Shown here piece by piece: positions 1 to 8,387 of a stretch of DNA of 64,000 bases. The translations under genes and the position numbers were made by a program. Origin of the DNA: Verrucomicrobia subdivision 3 bacterium UBA693 (GTDB lineage: Bacteria; Verrucomicrobiota; Verrucomicrobiia; Limisphaerales; UBA8199); NCBI GenBank assembly GCA_002298785.1, contig DBMR01000010.1:73921-137920 (forward strand). The letters are read 5' to 3'. The first letter of the stretch is position 1. Each line of letters starts with the position of its first letter. The notes below the pieces were generated by a model. The model did no database searches and had not been told where the DNA came from. It was given only the letters and a program-made list of their open reading frames with translations.

Positions 1-410
1 TCGGGATTCTGGGGCTGGCCTGGCTAGGGGATACCTTTATCGCAGCGAACCAGGAAGTGATCATCGGCGGGCTGAGCAACATGGCCAAGGCGGCGCCGTG
101 GACGTTTGCCCTCGGCCTGTTTGTGGCGTCGATGCTCCTGTACAGCCAGGCCGCCACTGCCCGCGCCCTGATGCCGCTGGGAATTTCCCTTGGTATTCCG
201 GCGGCATCCCTAGTCGGCATGTTTCCGGCCGTGAATGGCTATTTCTTCATTCCGAATTACGGGACCATTATCGCCGCGGTGCAGTTTGACCGCAGCGGCA
301 CGACCCGGATTGGGAAGTATTTGCTCAACCACTCTTTCATGCTGCCCGGCCTGATCACTACCGTCGGCGGTGTGGGGTTTGGGCTGCTGATCGCCAAATT
401 GTTCTTCTGA
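1..410 (+). CDS. Anaerobic C4-dicarboxylate transporter (Dcu family), C-terminal part
   Basis: The reading frame is open from base 3, so the gene starts upstream of the window and only about 135 C-terminal residues are present. They match the end of DcuA/DcuB transporters: a LYSQAATARALMP segment followed by PNYGTIIAAVQFDRSGTT and a final hydrophobic helix. Dcu proteins are inner-membrane carriers exchanging aspartate, fumarate, malate and succinate. The next gene, an aspartase, starts 22 bases downstream, so the pair would form an aspartate-in, fumarate- or succinate-out unit. DcuA and DcuB cannot be separated from this fragment. Confidence 0.9.
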   Translation, partial: GILGLAWLGDTFIAANQEVIIGGLSNMAKAAPWTFALGLFVASMLLYSQAATARALMPLGISLGIPAASLVGMFPAVNGYFFIPNYGTIIAAVQFDRSGTTRIGKYLLNHSFMLPGLITTVGGVGFGLLIAKLFF

Positions 411-432
411 TAACTCCAATAAACCAAATGTT

Positions 433-2292
433 ATGAAAATGGACCCCACGACCATAGAAAACGCTGCGCAACGCATGGGCATCAAGCCGGAGGAATTGAC
501 CGCGGTCTTGCAGCGCGGAGCAGCGGTGACTTACCAGGCAGGCGATTATCTCTTTCATGAATCCACGCCGCGCCAATGGCTGGGCGTGGTGCTTGAGGGA
601 GAGATCGACCTGGTGCGAGGGCAGCATGGCCAGACCGTGCTGATCGGGGTGGCGCAAGCCGGGGCCATGCTGGCTGAAGGCGTCATTCTGGATGATACGC
701 CGCACGGCACCTCCGCCGTGACCCATCAAGGGGCCAAGGTGTGGCAGATTAACCGTGCTGAGTTGGAAGCGGTTCGGGCGGAGCAGCCAGAAGTGTTCTA
801 TCGCCTCGTTGGTGTGATTGCGCGGCGTTTGAGCGAACGCCTGCGCCTGGCCTCGGAGCGTCTGGCGAAGGAAAGCGGCGTCGCGACCCTTACGGACGTC
901 CGGCGCGAACATGATTCGTTGGGCGAACGGGATGTGCCAAACCATGCGTATTACGGGGTGCAAACCCTGCGCGCCGTTGAGAATTTTCCCTTCTCTGGAA
1001 TCCACGTCAGCCATTACGAGCATTTCGTGCGGGCCTTCGCCTGTGTGAAGAAGGCGGCTGCCCTGGCGAACGCGGAGTTGGGGGTGTTGGACGGCAAAAT
1101 CGCCGACGCGATCGGCAAAGCTTGCGACGAATTGCTGGCCGGGAAATGGCACGACCAGTTCGTAGTGGATATGATCCAGGGCGGGGCGGGCACCTCCACG
1201 AACATGTGCGCCAACGAAGTCATCGCCAACCGCGCGCTGGAACTGCTCGGTCACCGGAAGGGGGAGTATCAACATTGCCATCCAAACGATCACGTGAACT
1301 GTTCGCAGTCCACGAACGATGCGTATCCGACGGCGATCAAGCTCGGGGTATGGTTCACGCTGCGCGAGACGCTGTCGGGCTTGCGCGAGTTGAAGCGGGC
1401 GTTGGAGGCGAAGGCCGAGGAATTTGCGGACGTGATCAAAATGGGGCGCACAGAGAACCAGGACGCCGTGCCGATGACGCTCGGGCAGGAATTCAGCGCT
1501 TACGCGGTGATGATTGCGGACGGCTTGCGTCACTTGGAACATGCTGGCGAGGAGTTGCTCGAGACCAACATGGGGGCCACCGCGATTGGCACGGGATTGA
1601 ACAGTCCGGCCGGATACGCGCCGCTGTGCACCAAGAAGCTCGGGGAAATCTCTGGAGCGCCCGTGCGCCTGGCGGAGAACCTGGTCGAGGCGACGCAGGA
1701 TTCCGGCGAATTCGCGCTCATGAGCGGCGCCATGCGGACCGCCGCGGTTCAATTGTCGAAAATCTGCAACGATTTGCGCTGGCTCTCTTCGGGTCCGCGT
1801 TGCGGCCTGTATGAAATCCGGTTGCCGGCGATGCAGCCGGGTTCCTCGATCATGCCGGGCAAGGTGAATCCGGTGGTGCCCGAGGTGGTGAGCCAGATTT
1901 GCTTCCAGATCATTGGCAACGATGTGACGGTGGCGATGGCCTCGGAGGCGAGCGAATTGGAACTGAACATGGCTGAGCCGATCATCGCTTTTAACCTATT
2001 CTTTGGGCTGACGTTGCTCCGGAGCGCGGCGATCGTGCTTGCCTCCCGCTGTATTGCTGGCATCGAGCCGAACCGCGAACGTTGCCGGGAATACGTCCAG
2101 AACTCGATTGGGCTGGTCACGGCCTTGAACCCGGTCCTGGGATATGAAAAGTCGGCAGCCATCGCCAAGGAGGCGCTAAAAACCGGAGGGAGCGTGTATG
2201 ACCTGGTCATTGCCAAAGGCTGGCTGACCAAGGACAAGCTCGATGAACTCCTCAAGCCTGAGAATATGACGCATCCCAGATTAGTCCGTTAA
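433..2292 (+). CDS. aspA: Aspartate ammonia-lyase with N-terminal cyclic-nucleotide-binding-like domain
   Basis: This 619-residue protein has two parts. Residues about 15-150 look like a Crp-type cyclic-nucleotide-binding fold (YQAGDYLFHE, LEGEIDLVRG, then a helix rich in Arg). Residues about 160-619 are a full-length aspartase of the fumarase/aspartase superfamily, with the signature GSSIMPGKVNP near residue 470 and the upstream GQEFSAY and TGLNSP motifs. The enzyme converts L-aspartate to fumarate and ammonia in the cytoplasm. In the phosphate-binding cassette the usual Arg before Ser-Ala appears replaced (PHGTSA), so classical cAMP binding is doubtful. It sits between a Dcu transporter and an asparaginase, which supports aspartate over other superfamily substrates. 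Confidence 0.93.
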   Translation: MKMDPTTIENAAQRMGIKPEELTAVLQRGAAVTYQAGDYLFHESTPRQWLGVVLEGEIDLVRGQHGQTVLIGVAQAGAMLAEGVILDDTPHGTSAVTHQGAKVWQINRAELEAVRAEQPEVFYRLVGVIARRLSERLRLASERLAKESGVATLTDVRREHDSLGERDVPNHAYYGVQTLRAVENFPFSGIHVSHYEHFVRAFACVKKAAALANAELGVLDGKIADAIGKACDELLAGKWHDQFVVDMIQGGAGTSTNMCANEVIANRALELLGHRKGEYQHCHPNDHVNCSQSTNDAYPTAIKLGVWFTLRETLSGLRELKRALEAKAEEFADVIKMGRTENQDAVPMTLGQEFSAYAVMIADGLRHLEHAGEELLETNMGATAIGTGLNSPAGYAPLCTKKLGEISGAPVRLAENLVEATQDSGEFALMSGAMRTAAVQLSKICNDLRWLSSGPRCGLYEIRLPAMQPGSSIMPGKVNPVVPEVVSQICFQIIGNDVTVAMASEASELELNMAEPIIAFNLFFGLTLLRSAAIVLASRCIAGIEPNRERCREYVQNSIGLVTALNPVLGYEKSAAIAKEALKTGGSVYDLVIAKGWLTKDKLDELLKPENMTHPRLVR

Positions 2293-2313
2293 ACACTCAA
2301 CCACATTGAAACC

Positions 2314-3387
2314 ATGAAAATCCAAATTCAGAGAAAACTGTTGCTGGCCGCCGCATTGACGGTGGCACTGGGGTTCACCCCGGTTTCCTGGGCTCTACCA
2401 AAAATCAAAGTACTTGCCACCGGCGGCACGATCGCCGGGGCGCAGGCCACGCAAGCTGATGCCGGATATAAATCTGGCACCTTCTCGGTGGACGACCTGA
2501 TCAAGGCCGTGCCGCAGTTGACGAATATCGCCGTGATGAGCGGTGAACAGGTCGCCAATATCGGCAGCCAGACCATGAATCACGAGGTGTGGCTCAAGCT
2601 CGCGGCGCGGGTCAATGAAGTGCTGAAGAGCGATGACGTGGACGGTGTGGTGATCACGCACGGGACCGATACCATGGAGGAGACGGGGTATTTCCTGAGC
2701 CTGGTGGTCAAAAGCGACAAGCCTGTGGTGCTGGTCGGATCCATGAGGCCGGCAACGGCCATCAGCGCTGATGGTCCCATCAATCTCTACAATGCCGTGG
2801 CGCTGGCAGGCAACGCGGAAGCCCGTGGGCGTGGCCCGCTGGTGGTGCTGAATGACACCGTCCATTACGCGCGCGAGGCTCAGAAAATGCACTCCACGCG
2901 CATGGACACGTTCTCCTCTCCGAACCGCGGCATCGCCGCCATGATGAACACCGGTAAGACGTTCTTCTACTCCGCCAACACCGTGCGCCACACCACCAAG
3001 AGCGAATTCTCCGTGGACGGCCTCACAGTGGCGAATTTGCCGCGGGTGGAGGTCGTTTATTCCTATGCCAATCTCGGCGGCGACATCATCGATGTGTTAG
3101 TCGAGAAGGGGGTCAAGGGCATCGTGCTGGCAGGCGTTGGGGACGGCAATTCCACGGACGCGGCGATCGCTGCGCTCGAGAAGGCGGCCAAGAAGGGTGT
3201 GGCTGTGGTGCGTTGCTCACGCACGGGCAGTGGGGTCGTAGACCGTAACGTGGAGGTCAACGACGATAAACTCGGCTTTATCGCGGGAATGGAGTTGAAC
3301 GCTCAAAAAGCCCGGATCCTGCTGATGCTTAGTCTAACCAAGACTTCCGACACCCACAAACTGCAGGAGTACTTCAACCAATACTGA
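2314..3387 (+). CDS. ansB: L-asparaginase, type II, periplasmic
   Basis: A 357-residue protein with an N-terminal signal peptide (hydrophobic residues about 8-27, ending SWA) and both active-site threonine motifs of bacterial asparaginases: TGGTIAG at residues 36-42 and HGTDTMEET at 116-124. The length fits type II enzymes. It hydrolyses asparagine to aspartate and ammonia, by family knowledge in the periplasm and at low substrate concentrations. It begins 21 bases after the aspartase gene and is followed 24 bases later by an AspT-type exchanger, so it probably feeds aspartate to the neighbouring transporters and aspartase. Activity on glutamine is possible in this family and cannot be excluded. 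Confidence 0.94.
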   Translation: MKIQIQRKLLLAAALTVALGFTPVSWALPKIKVLATGGTIAGAQATQADAGYKSGTFSVDDLIKAVPQLTNIAVMSGEQVANIGSQTMNHEVWLKLAARVNEVLKSDDVDGVVITHGTDTMEETGYFLSLVVKSDKPVVLVGSMRPATAISADGPINLYNAVALAGNAEARGRGPLVVLNDTVHYAREAQKMHSTRMDTFSSPNRGIAAMMNTGKTFFYSANTVRHTTKSEFSVDGLTVANLPRVEVVYSYANLGGDIIDVLVEKGVKGIVLAGVGDGNSTDAAIAALEKAAKKGVAVVRCSRTGSGVVDRNVEVNDDKLGFIAGMELNAQKARILLMLSLTKTSDTHKLQEYFNQY

Positions 3388-3411
3388 ACCGGAACCGGAT
3401 TTCACCGTCCC

Positions 3412-5094
3412 ATGAATTGGACGAGCCAAATACTCCAGGCGGCGCCGGAAACGGCGTTGTTCGCCGCCTTGGCGTTGGGGCACGCGCTGGGGCGGGTGAA
3501 ATTCGGCACCTTCAGCCTGGGCGGGGTGGCTGGATCCCTCATTGTCGCACTGGCCATCGGACAATTCACCGGGGTAGTGCTTCCGGAGGCGCTTAAAGCG
3601 GTATGCTTCGCATTGTTCATTTACGCCGTTGGTTTCAAGAGCGGTCCGGAGTTTTTCGGCGGATTGAATCGCGCTTCGTTGAAGCTGGTCTGCTCCTCGG
3701 TTATTCAATGCGTCGTGGCACTGCTCGTCGTGATCGTCGTCGCCCGGGTGTGCGGTTTCGGCAAAGGCTATGCCGCCGGTGTGGGCGCCGGGGCGCTCAC
3801 CCAAACCGCCATGCTGGGCACTGCAGCCGACGCCGTGACGCGGTTGGGCCTGGGCGCGGACGAAGCCACTCGTATGAACAGTCAGATGGCGGTCGGGTTC
3901 GCCATTACATACATCTTCGGCACCGTCGGGGTCATTCTGTTCCTGCGGATGGTTGCGCCGCGATGGTTGGGAGTCGATGTCAAGCTGGCCGCAAAGCAAC
4001 TCGAATCCGAGTTGGCCGGCAGTGAGGCGGCGACGGAGTCCGGCATGCTGACGCCCTTTGTGTCTGTGACGACGCGGGCGTTCGAGATTGAAATGGCCGC
4101 GGGTCAAACCGTCGGCGAATTGACGAAGCGTTTTGAGCACGTATCCATTGAACGCATTCTGCGCGATGGAACGGTCTTGGAACCAGAGGTGGAGGCGGTG
4201 CTCAAGGAAGGTGATGTCGTCGGTGTGGCTGGACGATTGGCGGCGGTGCTCAAAGCGGGAAAACTCCTCGGGGCGGAAGTAGAAAGTCGCGAGGCACTCT
4301 CCTTTGAAGTGAAGGCGGCGACGGTGGTATTCACCGATCCCCGCGTGGTGGGAAAGACGCTGGATCGAGTACGAAACCTTCTAGGAGAGGCCAATTTGCA
4401 GGGGGTGCACCTTTCCAGTCTGCGACGACAAGGACTGGCGTTGCCGATCCTGCGTGGAACCGTGTTGCGGCGGGGTGATGTAGCGGAATTAGTCGGGCGC
4501 CCCGACCAAGTGGAACGGGTGGCCGCCCTGATCGGCGCGGTGGAAATGACAGGAGGGAAAAGCGACCTGCCGTACCACGCCCTGGCCATGTTACTGGGGA
4601 CGCTGCTGGGGTTGGGAGCGGTCACGGTTGGAGGCATCCCCGTGACGCTGGGCGTAGGCGGAGGGGTGCTGGTGGCGGGGTTGGGTTTTGGCTGGCTGCA
4701 TGCCCGTTACCCGGTGTTCGGCGCGCTGCCGGGACCGGCGCAATGGATTCTTTCCGAATTCGGCCTGAGCGCCTTCGCAGCCGCGGTGGGGTTGACGGCC
4801 GGGCCGCGAGCCCTGGCGGCGATCCAGGAGCAAGGTGTCGCACTGCTGCTGGCGGGGGTGGCGGTCACGATGATTCCTCTGATCGCGGCGCTATTGGTCG
4901 GGCGCTTTCTGCTCAAGCTGCACCCGGTCGTTTTGTTGGGCGCAATTTGTGGCGGACAGACCGTCGCGGCCGCGCTTAATGCGGTAAATGAGGAGACCGA
5001 CAGCTCCACGCCGGTGCTGGGTTTTACGGTCACTTACGCAATTTCAAACGTTTTGCTGGCCGTGTGGGGCCCAGTAATAGTCGCTTTTTGCTGA
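3412..5094 (+). CDS. aspT: AspT/YidE/YbjL-type aspartate-alanine exchanger
   Basis: 560 residues with the organisation of the AspT family: an N-terminal membrane half (residues about 1-190, with the GFKSGPEFF motif), a central soluble region with two TrkA-C-like domains (about 200-370), and a second membrane half containing a related GLTAGPRAL motif. AspT of lactic acid bacteria exchanges aspartate for alanine and is of similar length. No aspartate decarboxylase lies nearby, so the classical proton-motive Asp/Ala cycle is not proven. Here the protein more likely moves aspartate, glutamate or a related acid made by the flanking asparaginase and glutaminase. Membership of the family is clear; the substrate is inferred from context. 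Confidence 0.82.
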   Translation: MNWTSQILQAAPETALFAALALGHALGRVKFGTFSLGGVAGSLIVALAIGQFTGVVLPEALKAVCFALFIYAVGFKSGPEFFGGLNRASLKLVCSSVIQCVVALLVVIVVARVCGFGKGYAAGVGAGALTQTAMLGTAADAVTRLGLGADEATRMNSQMAVGFAITYIFGTVGVILFLRMVAPRWLGVDVKLAAKQLESELAGSEAATESGMLTPFVSVTTRAFEIEMAAGQTVGELTKRFEHVSIERILRDGTVLEPEVEAVLKEGDVVGVAGRLAAVLKAGKLLGAEVESREALSFEVKAATVVFTDPRVVGKTLDRVRNLLGEANLQGVHLSSLRRQGLALPILRGTVLRRGDVAELVGRPDQVERVAALIGAVEMTGGKSDLPYHALAMLLGTLLGLGAVTVGGIPVTLGVGGGVLVAGLGFGWLHARYPVFGALPGPAQWILSEFGLSAFAAAVGLTAGPRALAAIQEQGVALLLAGVAVTMIPLIAALLVGRFLLKLHPVVLLGAICGGQTVAAALNAVNEETDSSTPVLGFTVTYAISNVLLAVWGPVIVAFC

Positions 5095-5166
5095 TGCCTG
5101 AAATCACCAAAAACATGAGACTCACGCTGTAGATACAAAATCACCATCGGCAAACAACATTCGTAA

Positions 5167-6216
5167 ATGAAGAACACTATGCTAAAATCCAGACGCATTG
5201 ACCGGACCCAATGGGGCGGTGTTTTGTTAAGTTTCTTCTTCGCTGTGCAGCTTCCCGCCGCGTTCGCCCAGACGGCATTGCCCTCCGTCGAGACGCTTGA
5301 AAAGGTGGCCCAGGAGGCGTACGCCAAATTCAAAACGGACCAGAGTGGTAAGAATGCCGATTACATCCCCGCGCTCGCGAAGGTGTCCAGCAACCTGTTC
5401 GGCATCACCATTGTCACGCGGGAGGGCAAGATCATCAATGTCGGGGATGTGGACTATTCCTTCTCGATCCAATCGTGCTCGAAGGTGTTCACGATGTGCT
5501 TGGTCATGCAGGAATCGGGAGACAAAGCCATCTACGAGAAAGTGAATGTCGAACCAACTGGCGAGGCCTTCAATTCAATCCGCGCGATCGAGGAGGGGGA
5601 CGGTCGGGCGGATAATCCCTTCGTCAATCCCGGCGCGATTGCCACGGTCAGCCTGGTCAAAGCCGCCAACGCACAGGAACGCTGGGACAAAATCATCGGG
5701 TGCTATAACCAATTTGCGGGTGAGAAATTGACGGTGCTCGACGAAATCTATAAATCCGAGGCCGCGACCAATTATCGCAACCGGGGTATTGCGCACATCC
5801 TTTTTAACTCGGGCCATCTTTATGCCGAACCATTGGAATGCACTGATGTTTATACGAAGCAATGTTCGGTTGGGGTCACCTGCAAACAACTGGCCGTCAT
5901 GGGCGCCACCCTGGCCAATCATGGCGTCAATCCGATTACGAAAGAACGCTGTCTGGATTCGAAATACGTGCCAAGGGTGCTGTCGGTGATGACGATGGAC
6001 GGTTTTTATGACGGGTCCGGGGCCTGGGCATGGAATGCCGGGCTTCCCGCCAAGACCGGTGTGGGCGGAGGCGTAGTGGCCGTGGTGCCGGGGCAGATGG
6101 CCATCGTGGGGTTCGCGCCGCCACTGGATAAATTGGGGAACAGCGTACGTGCACAGGAAGCCATTCGATTTATTGCCGAGCAGTTGGATTTGAACATTTT
6201 CGGCTCGGCCAGGTAA
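5167..6216 (+). CDS. glsA: Glutaminase A with signal peptide
   Basis: 349 residues. Residues 1-35 form a signal peptide (LLSFFFAVQLPAAFAQ), which is unusual because most bacterial glutaminases of this serine-dependent family are cytoplasmic and about 310 residues long. The catalytic Ser-x-x-Lys is present in SIQSCSKVF (S103, K106), and further family motifs are visible (NPFVNPGAI, and the C-terminal TGVGGGVVAVVPG). The enzyme converts glutamine to glutamate and ammonia, here probably in the periplasm. Placed between an AspT-type exchanger and a porin, it completes a set for external amide use together with the asparaginase. The ATG at 5167 gives a good signal peptide; a second ATG lies four codons on. 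Confidence 0.92.
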   Translation: MKNTMLKSRRIDRTQWGGVLLSFFFAVQLPAAFAQTALPSVETLEKVAQEAYAKFKTDQSGKNADYIPALAKVSSNLFGITIVTREGKIINVGDVDYSFSIQSCSKVFTMCLVMQESGDKAIYEKVNVEPTGEAFNSIRAIEEGDGRADNPFVNPGAIATVSLVKAANAQERWDKIIGCYNQFAGEKLTVLDEIYKSEAATNYRNRGIAHILFNSGHLYAEPLECTDVYTKQCSVGVTCKQLAVMGATLANHGVNPITKERCLDSKYVPRVLSVMTMDGFYDGSGAWAWNAGLPAKTGVGGGVVAVVPGQMAIVGFAPPLDKLGNSVRAQEAIRFIAEQLDLNIFGSAR

Positions 6217-6245
6217 ACCGCAACCACAACATCAACTGGAGAAAC

Positions 6246-7736
6246 ATGAAACCAAAATTGGATAACCACAATCGAACCCGGCGCGCGCTGGCTACGGCCC
6301 TGGCGGTGACCGCGTTGACGGCGCCGTGCGCTCAGGCGCAAACGGCGGAAGAGTTCAAACAGCTCAAATCGATGGTCGAGCAGTTGCAGAAAACCATCGA
6401 AGCCCAAAGCGCGCGCATTGCTGAACTGGAGAAGGGCAAGACCCCGGCGGCGCCAGCGGTGGCAGCCGTGCCTGGAGTCACAGCAGAAACCTCCCCGTCA
6501 TTGCGCACGATGGAGAAGGTGGCTGCCGGTGAGCCGGTGGGACAACAAAGTCCGATCACCTACCGCGGAGCGTTGAACGACCAGCAGGAAGCAGCGTCAC
6601 GTCCCCAGGATTATACGTTGGACCCGAAATATCAGGGCTTCATCCCGATCCCGAATACGCCGGCCTTGATTAAATTCAATGCCAAACCGCACTTGGACAT
6701 GACGTCGGACAATAAGAACGCGGGTAACCAGAATCGGTTTGTGCCGGCGATGTTTCCGCTGCAGGGAGACGCCAACTACGGCGGCGGTCAGCAGTTCCAT
6801 GCCAACGCCAATGCGACGCAACTGCGGTTGGATGTTCGCGCGCCGGAGATGGGGGGCAACTTCCGCTTCTATTACCAAAACGACTTCTTCGGCTCGGGTT
6901 CGGACACCGGTGATATGAAATATCGGGTCCAGCATCTATACGGTCAATTCTACGGCTTCAAGGCCGGGTTCACTTACGGCGTTTGGGAAGATCCGGATAG
7001 CTGGCCGGATACGGTGGATTATGAAGGTCCGAACGCCGTCATCTTCTCGCGTCGGCCGGTGGCGCAATATACCCACTCCTGGAACGAGAACTGGAACACC
7101 ACGTTCGGGGTGGAAAAGCCGGACATATATGTGGACGTGAACTCCGGTCCGAATGCCGGGGGCTCGATGCTGACCCAAATGCCGGACCTGGGTTTCAATA
7201 CGCGGTATGAGAAAGCCGGGTTTGGTCATCTGCAATTCAGCACGATGTTCCGCGACTTGGGGGCTAAAGATGCACTGGGGAATGATCACCATGTGTTCGG
7301 CTGGGGGGTCAACTTAAGCGCCGGCCTGGACGTGACGAAAAAGGACTCGGTGCAACTGCTGGGCGTTTACGGCGAAGGTGTTGGTGGCATGGGCAATGAC
7401 ACCAGCTTCCTGAACAGTGATGCCGCCTTTAACAGCGACGGCGCCCTAAAGGCGCTGCCGTACTGGAGCGTGGCTGGGGGATATACGCATCGTTGGAATG
7501 ACAAATTCCGTTCCACGATCACTTACGGTTACGTGAACCTCGATAACTCCTCGGGACAGGACGGCAGTTTTTATCACACCAGCCAGTACGCAAGCGCCAA
7601 CTTGGTTTGGCAATTGCGCAAGCGGCTGAGTGTCGGCCTGGAGGGGTTATACGGCATCAAGGAAGCCGCCAACGGAGTTGACAGCGGCGACCATTGGCGC
7701 ATCCAGATCGGAATGGTTTACTCGCTCTTTGACTGA
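6246..7736 (+). CDS. DcaP-type outer-membrane porin
   Basis: 496 residues: signal peptide (to about residue 28, ending AQAQ), a heptad-like segment (FKQLKSMVEQLQKTIEAQSARIAELEKG, residues about 30-60), a Pro/Ala-rich linker, then a beta-barrel with alternating hydrophobic residues and a terminal aromatic (YSLFD). This arrangement matches DcaP-family porins, trimeric channels for dicarboxylates and related anionic substrates in proteobacteria. As the last gene of a six-gene plus-strand run for Asn, Gln and Asp use, it is the likely outer-membrane entry route. It starts 29 bases after the glutaminase gene. Family assignment is from overall layout and motifs, not alignment. Confidence 0.8.
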   Translation: MKPKLDNHNRTRRALATALAVTALTAPCAQAQTAEEFKQLKSMVEQLQKTIEAQSARIAELEKGKTPAAPAVAAVPGVTAETSPSLRTMEKVAAGEPVGQQSPITYRGALNDQQEAASRPQDYTLDPKYQGFIPIPNTPALIKFNAKPHLDMTSDNKNAGNQNRFVPAMFPLQGDANYGGGQQFHANANATQLRLDVRAPEMGGNFRFYYQNDFFGSGSDTGDMKYRVQHLYGQFYGFKAGFTYGVWEDPDSWPDTVDYEGPNAVIFSRRPVAQYTHSWNENWNTTFGVEKPDIYVDVNSGPNAGGSMLTQMPDLGFNTRYEKAGFGHLQFSTMFRDLGAKDALGNDHHVFGWGVNLSAGLDVTKKDSVQLLGVYGEGVGGMGNDTSFLNSDAAFNSDGALKALPYWSVAGGYTHRWNDKFRSTITYGYVNLDNSSGQDGSFYHTSQYASANLVWQLRKRLSVGLEGLYGIKEAANGVDSGDHWRIQIGMVYSLFD

Positions 7737-7794
7737 ACTCTCAGGTAATGGGAGTGGTTCGGTCGGTTCTCGGCGGACGTAACGAAAACGACAT

Positions 7795-7831
7795 GTTGAG
7801 GGAGCGTTGAAGTGCTCCACTCTCCCTCAAC
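7795..7831 (+). terminator. Hairpin after the amino-acid block
   Basis: A perfect 10-base-pair inverted repeat, GTTGAGGGAG with CTCCCTCAAC, separated by 17 bases, lies 59 bases after the porin stop codon. A weak T-containing stretch follows (TGTCAGTTTTGCC). It probably ends the amino-acid transcript before the receiver-domain gene. The GGAGC/GCTCC pair inside could form a competing smaller stem. There is no strong U-tract, so factor-independent termination is only moderately supported. Confidence 0.45.
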
Positions 7832-7895
7832 TGTCAGTTTTGCCAGTAGGAGTCGCAACCGGCTTTAGTTTAATAATGGTGACGAAAGATAGCTC

Positions 7896-8330
7896 GTGGG
7901 TAATACGACGGTAAATCGAGCGGCAATTTTGCTGGCGGATGATCATCCGGGGGCGTTGGCTCAGACGGAGCGGTTACTGGCGCAGGACTACCGCATCGTC
8001 GGCACCGTATCCAACGGGGTGGAGTTGTTGGAAGCGGTGCCCCGGCTCAATCCGGACGTCGTCGTCCTGGATATCTCGATGCCCGAGATGCACGGATTCG
8101 AGGCGGCGCGGCAACTCCGGCGGGCGGGTTGCCTGACGAAGCTGGTGTTTCTAACGATGTGGGAAGACGACGATTTCGCGCGGGAAGCGCTGCGATTGGG
8201 AGCACAGGGTTACGTGGTCAAGTCGCGGTTGGTGTCGGACCTCCCAGCCGCGATCAACGCAGTGTTGGCCGGGCAAAGGTATGTTTCGCCAATCCTGCGG
8301 GTGCATGATGAAAATAGCGTTAACAGTTAG
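7896..8330 (+). CDS. Single-domain response regulator (receiver only)
   Basis: 144 residues holding one receiver domain: acidic pair D15-D16, phospho-acceptor D59 (VVVLDISMP), conserved Thr in LTMWED and Lys in YVVKS. The sequence is closest in style to the receiver of NarL/LuxR-type regulators, but no helix-turn-helix follows; only about 15 residues come after the last helix. The start is a GTG, because the frame is closed by a TAG six bases upstream. No histidine kinase lies nearby, so its partner is elsewhere. It opens the long envelope/stress run and may act through protein contacts. Confidence 0.85.
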   Translation: MGNTTVNRAAILLADDHPGALAQTERLLAQDYRIVGTVSNGVELLEAVPRLNPDVVVLDISMPEMHGFEAARQLRRAGCLTKLVFLTMWEDDDFAREALRLGAQGYVVKSRLVSDLPAAINAVLAGQRYVSPILRVHDENSVNS

Positions 8331-8387
8331 AATCGAACTCGACGTGGTGGTGGGAATGCGGTTGGTCGGAAGAGTCAAAGCGATAGC

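Noticed and set aside
358..1752. Long minus-strand open frame of 464 codons opposite the aspartase gene
   Set aside because: It has Arg/His-rich, low-quality composition and no domain; the plus-strand aspartase explains the open frame through its codon bias.
3412..5094. Potassium channel or Trk system because of TrkA-C-like domains
   Set aside because: The two membrane halves carry the GxxxGPxF motif of the AspT/YidE family, in which central TrkA-C domains are normal.
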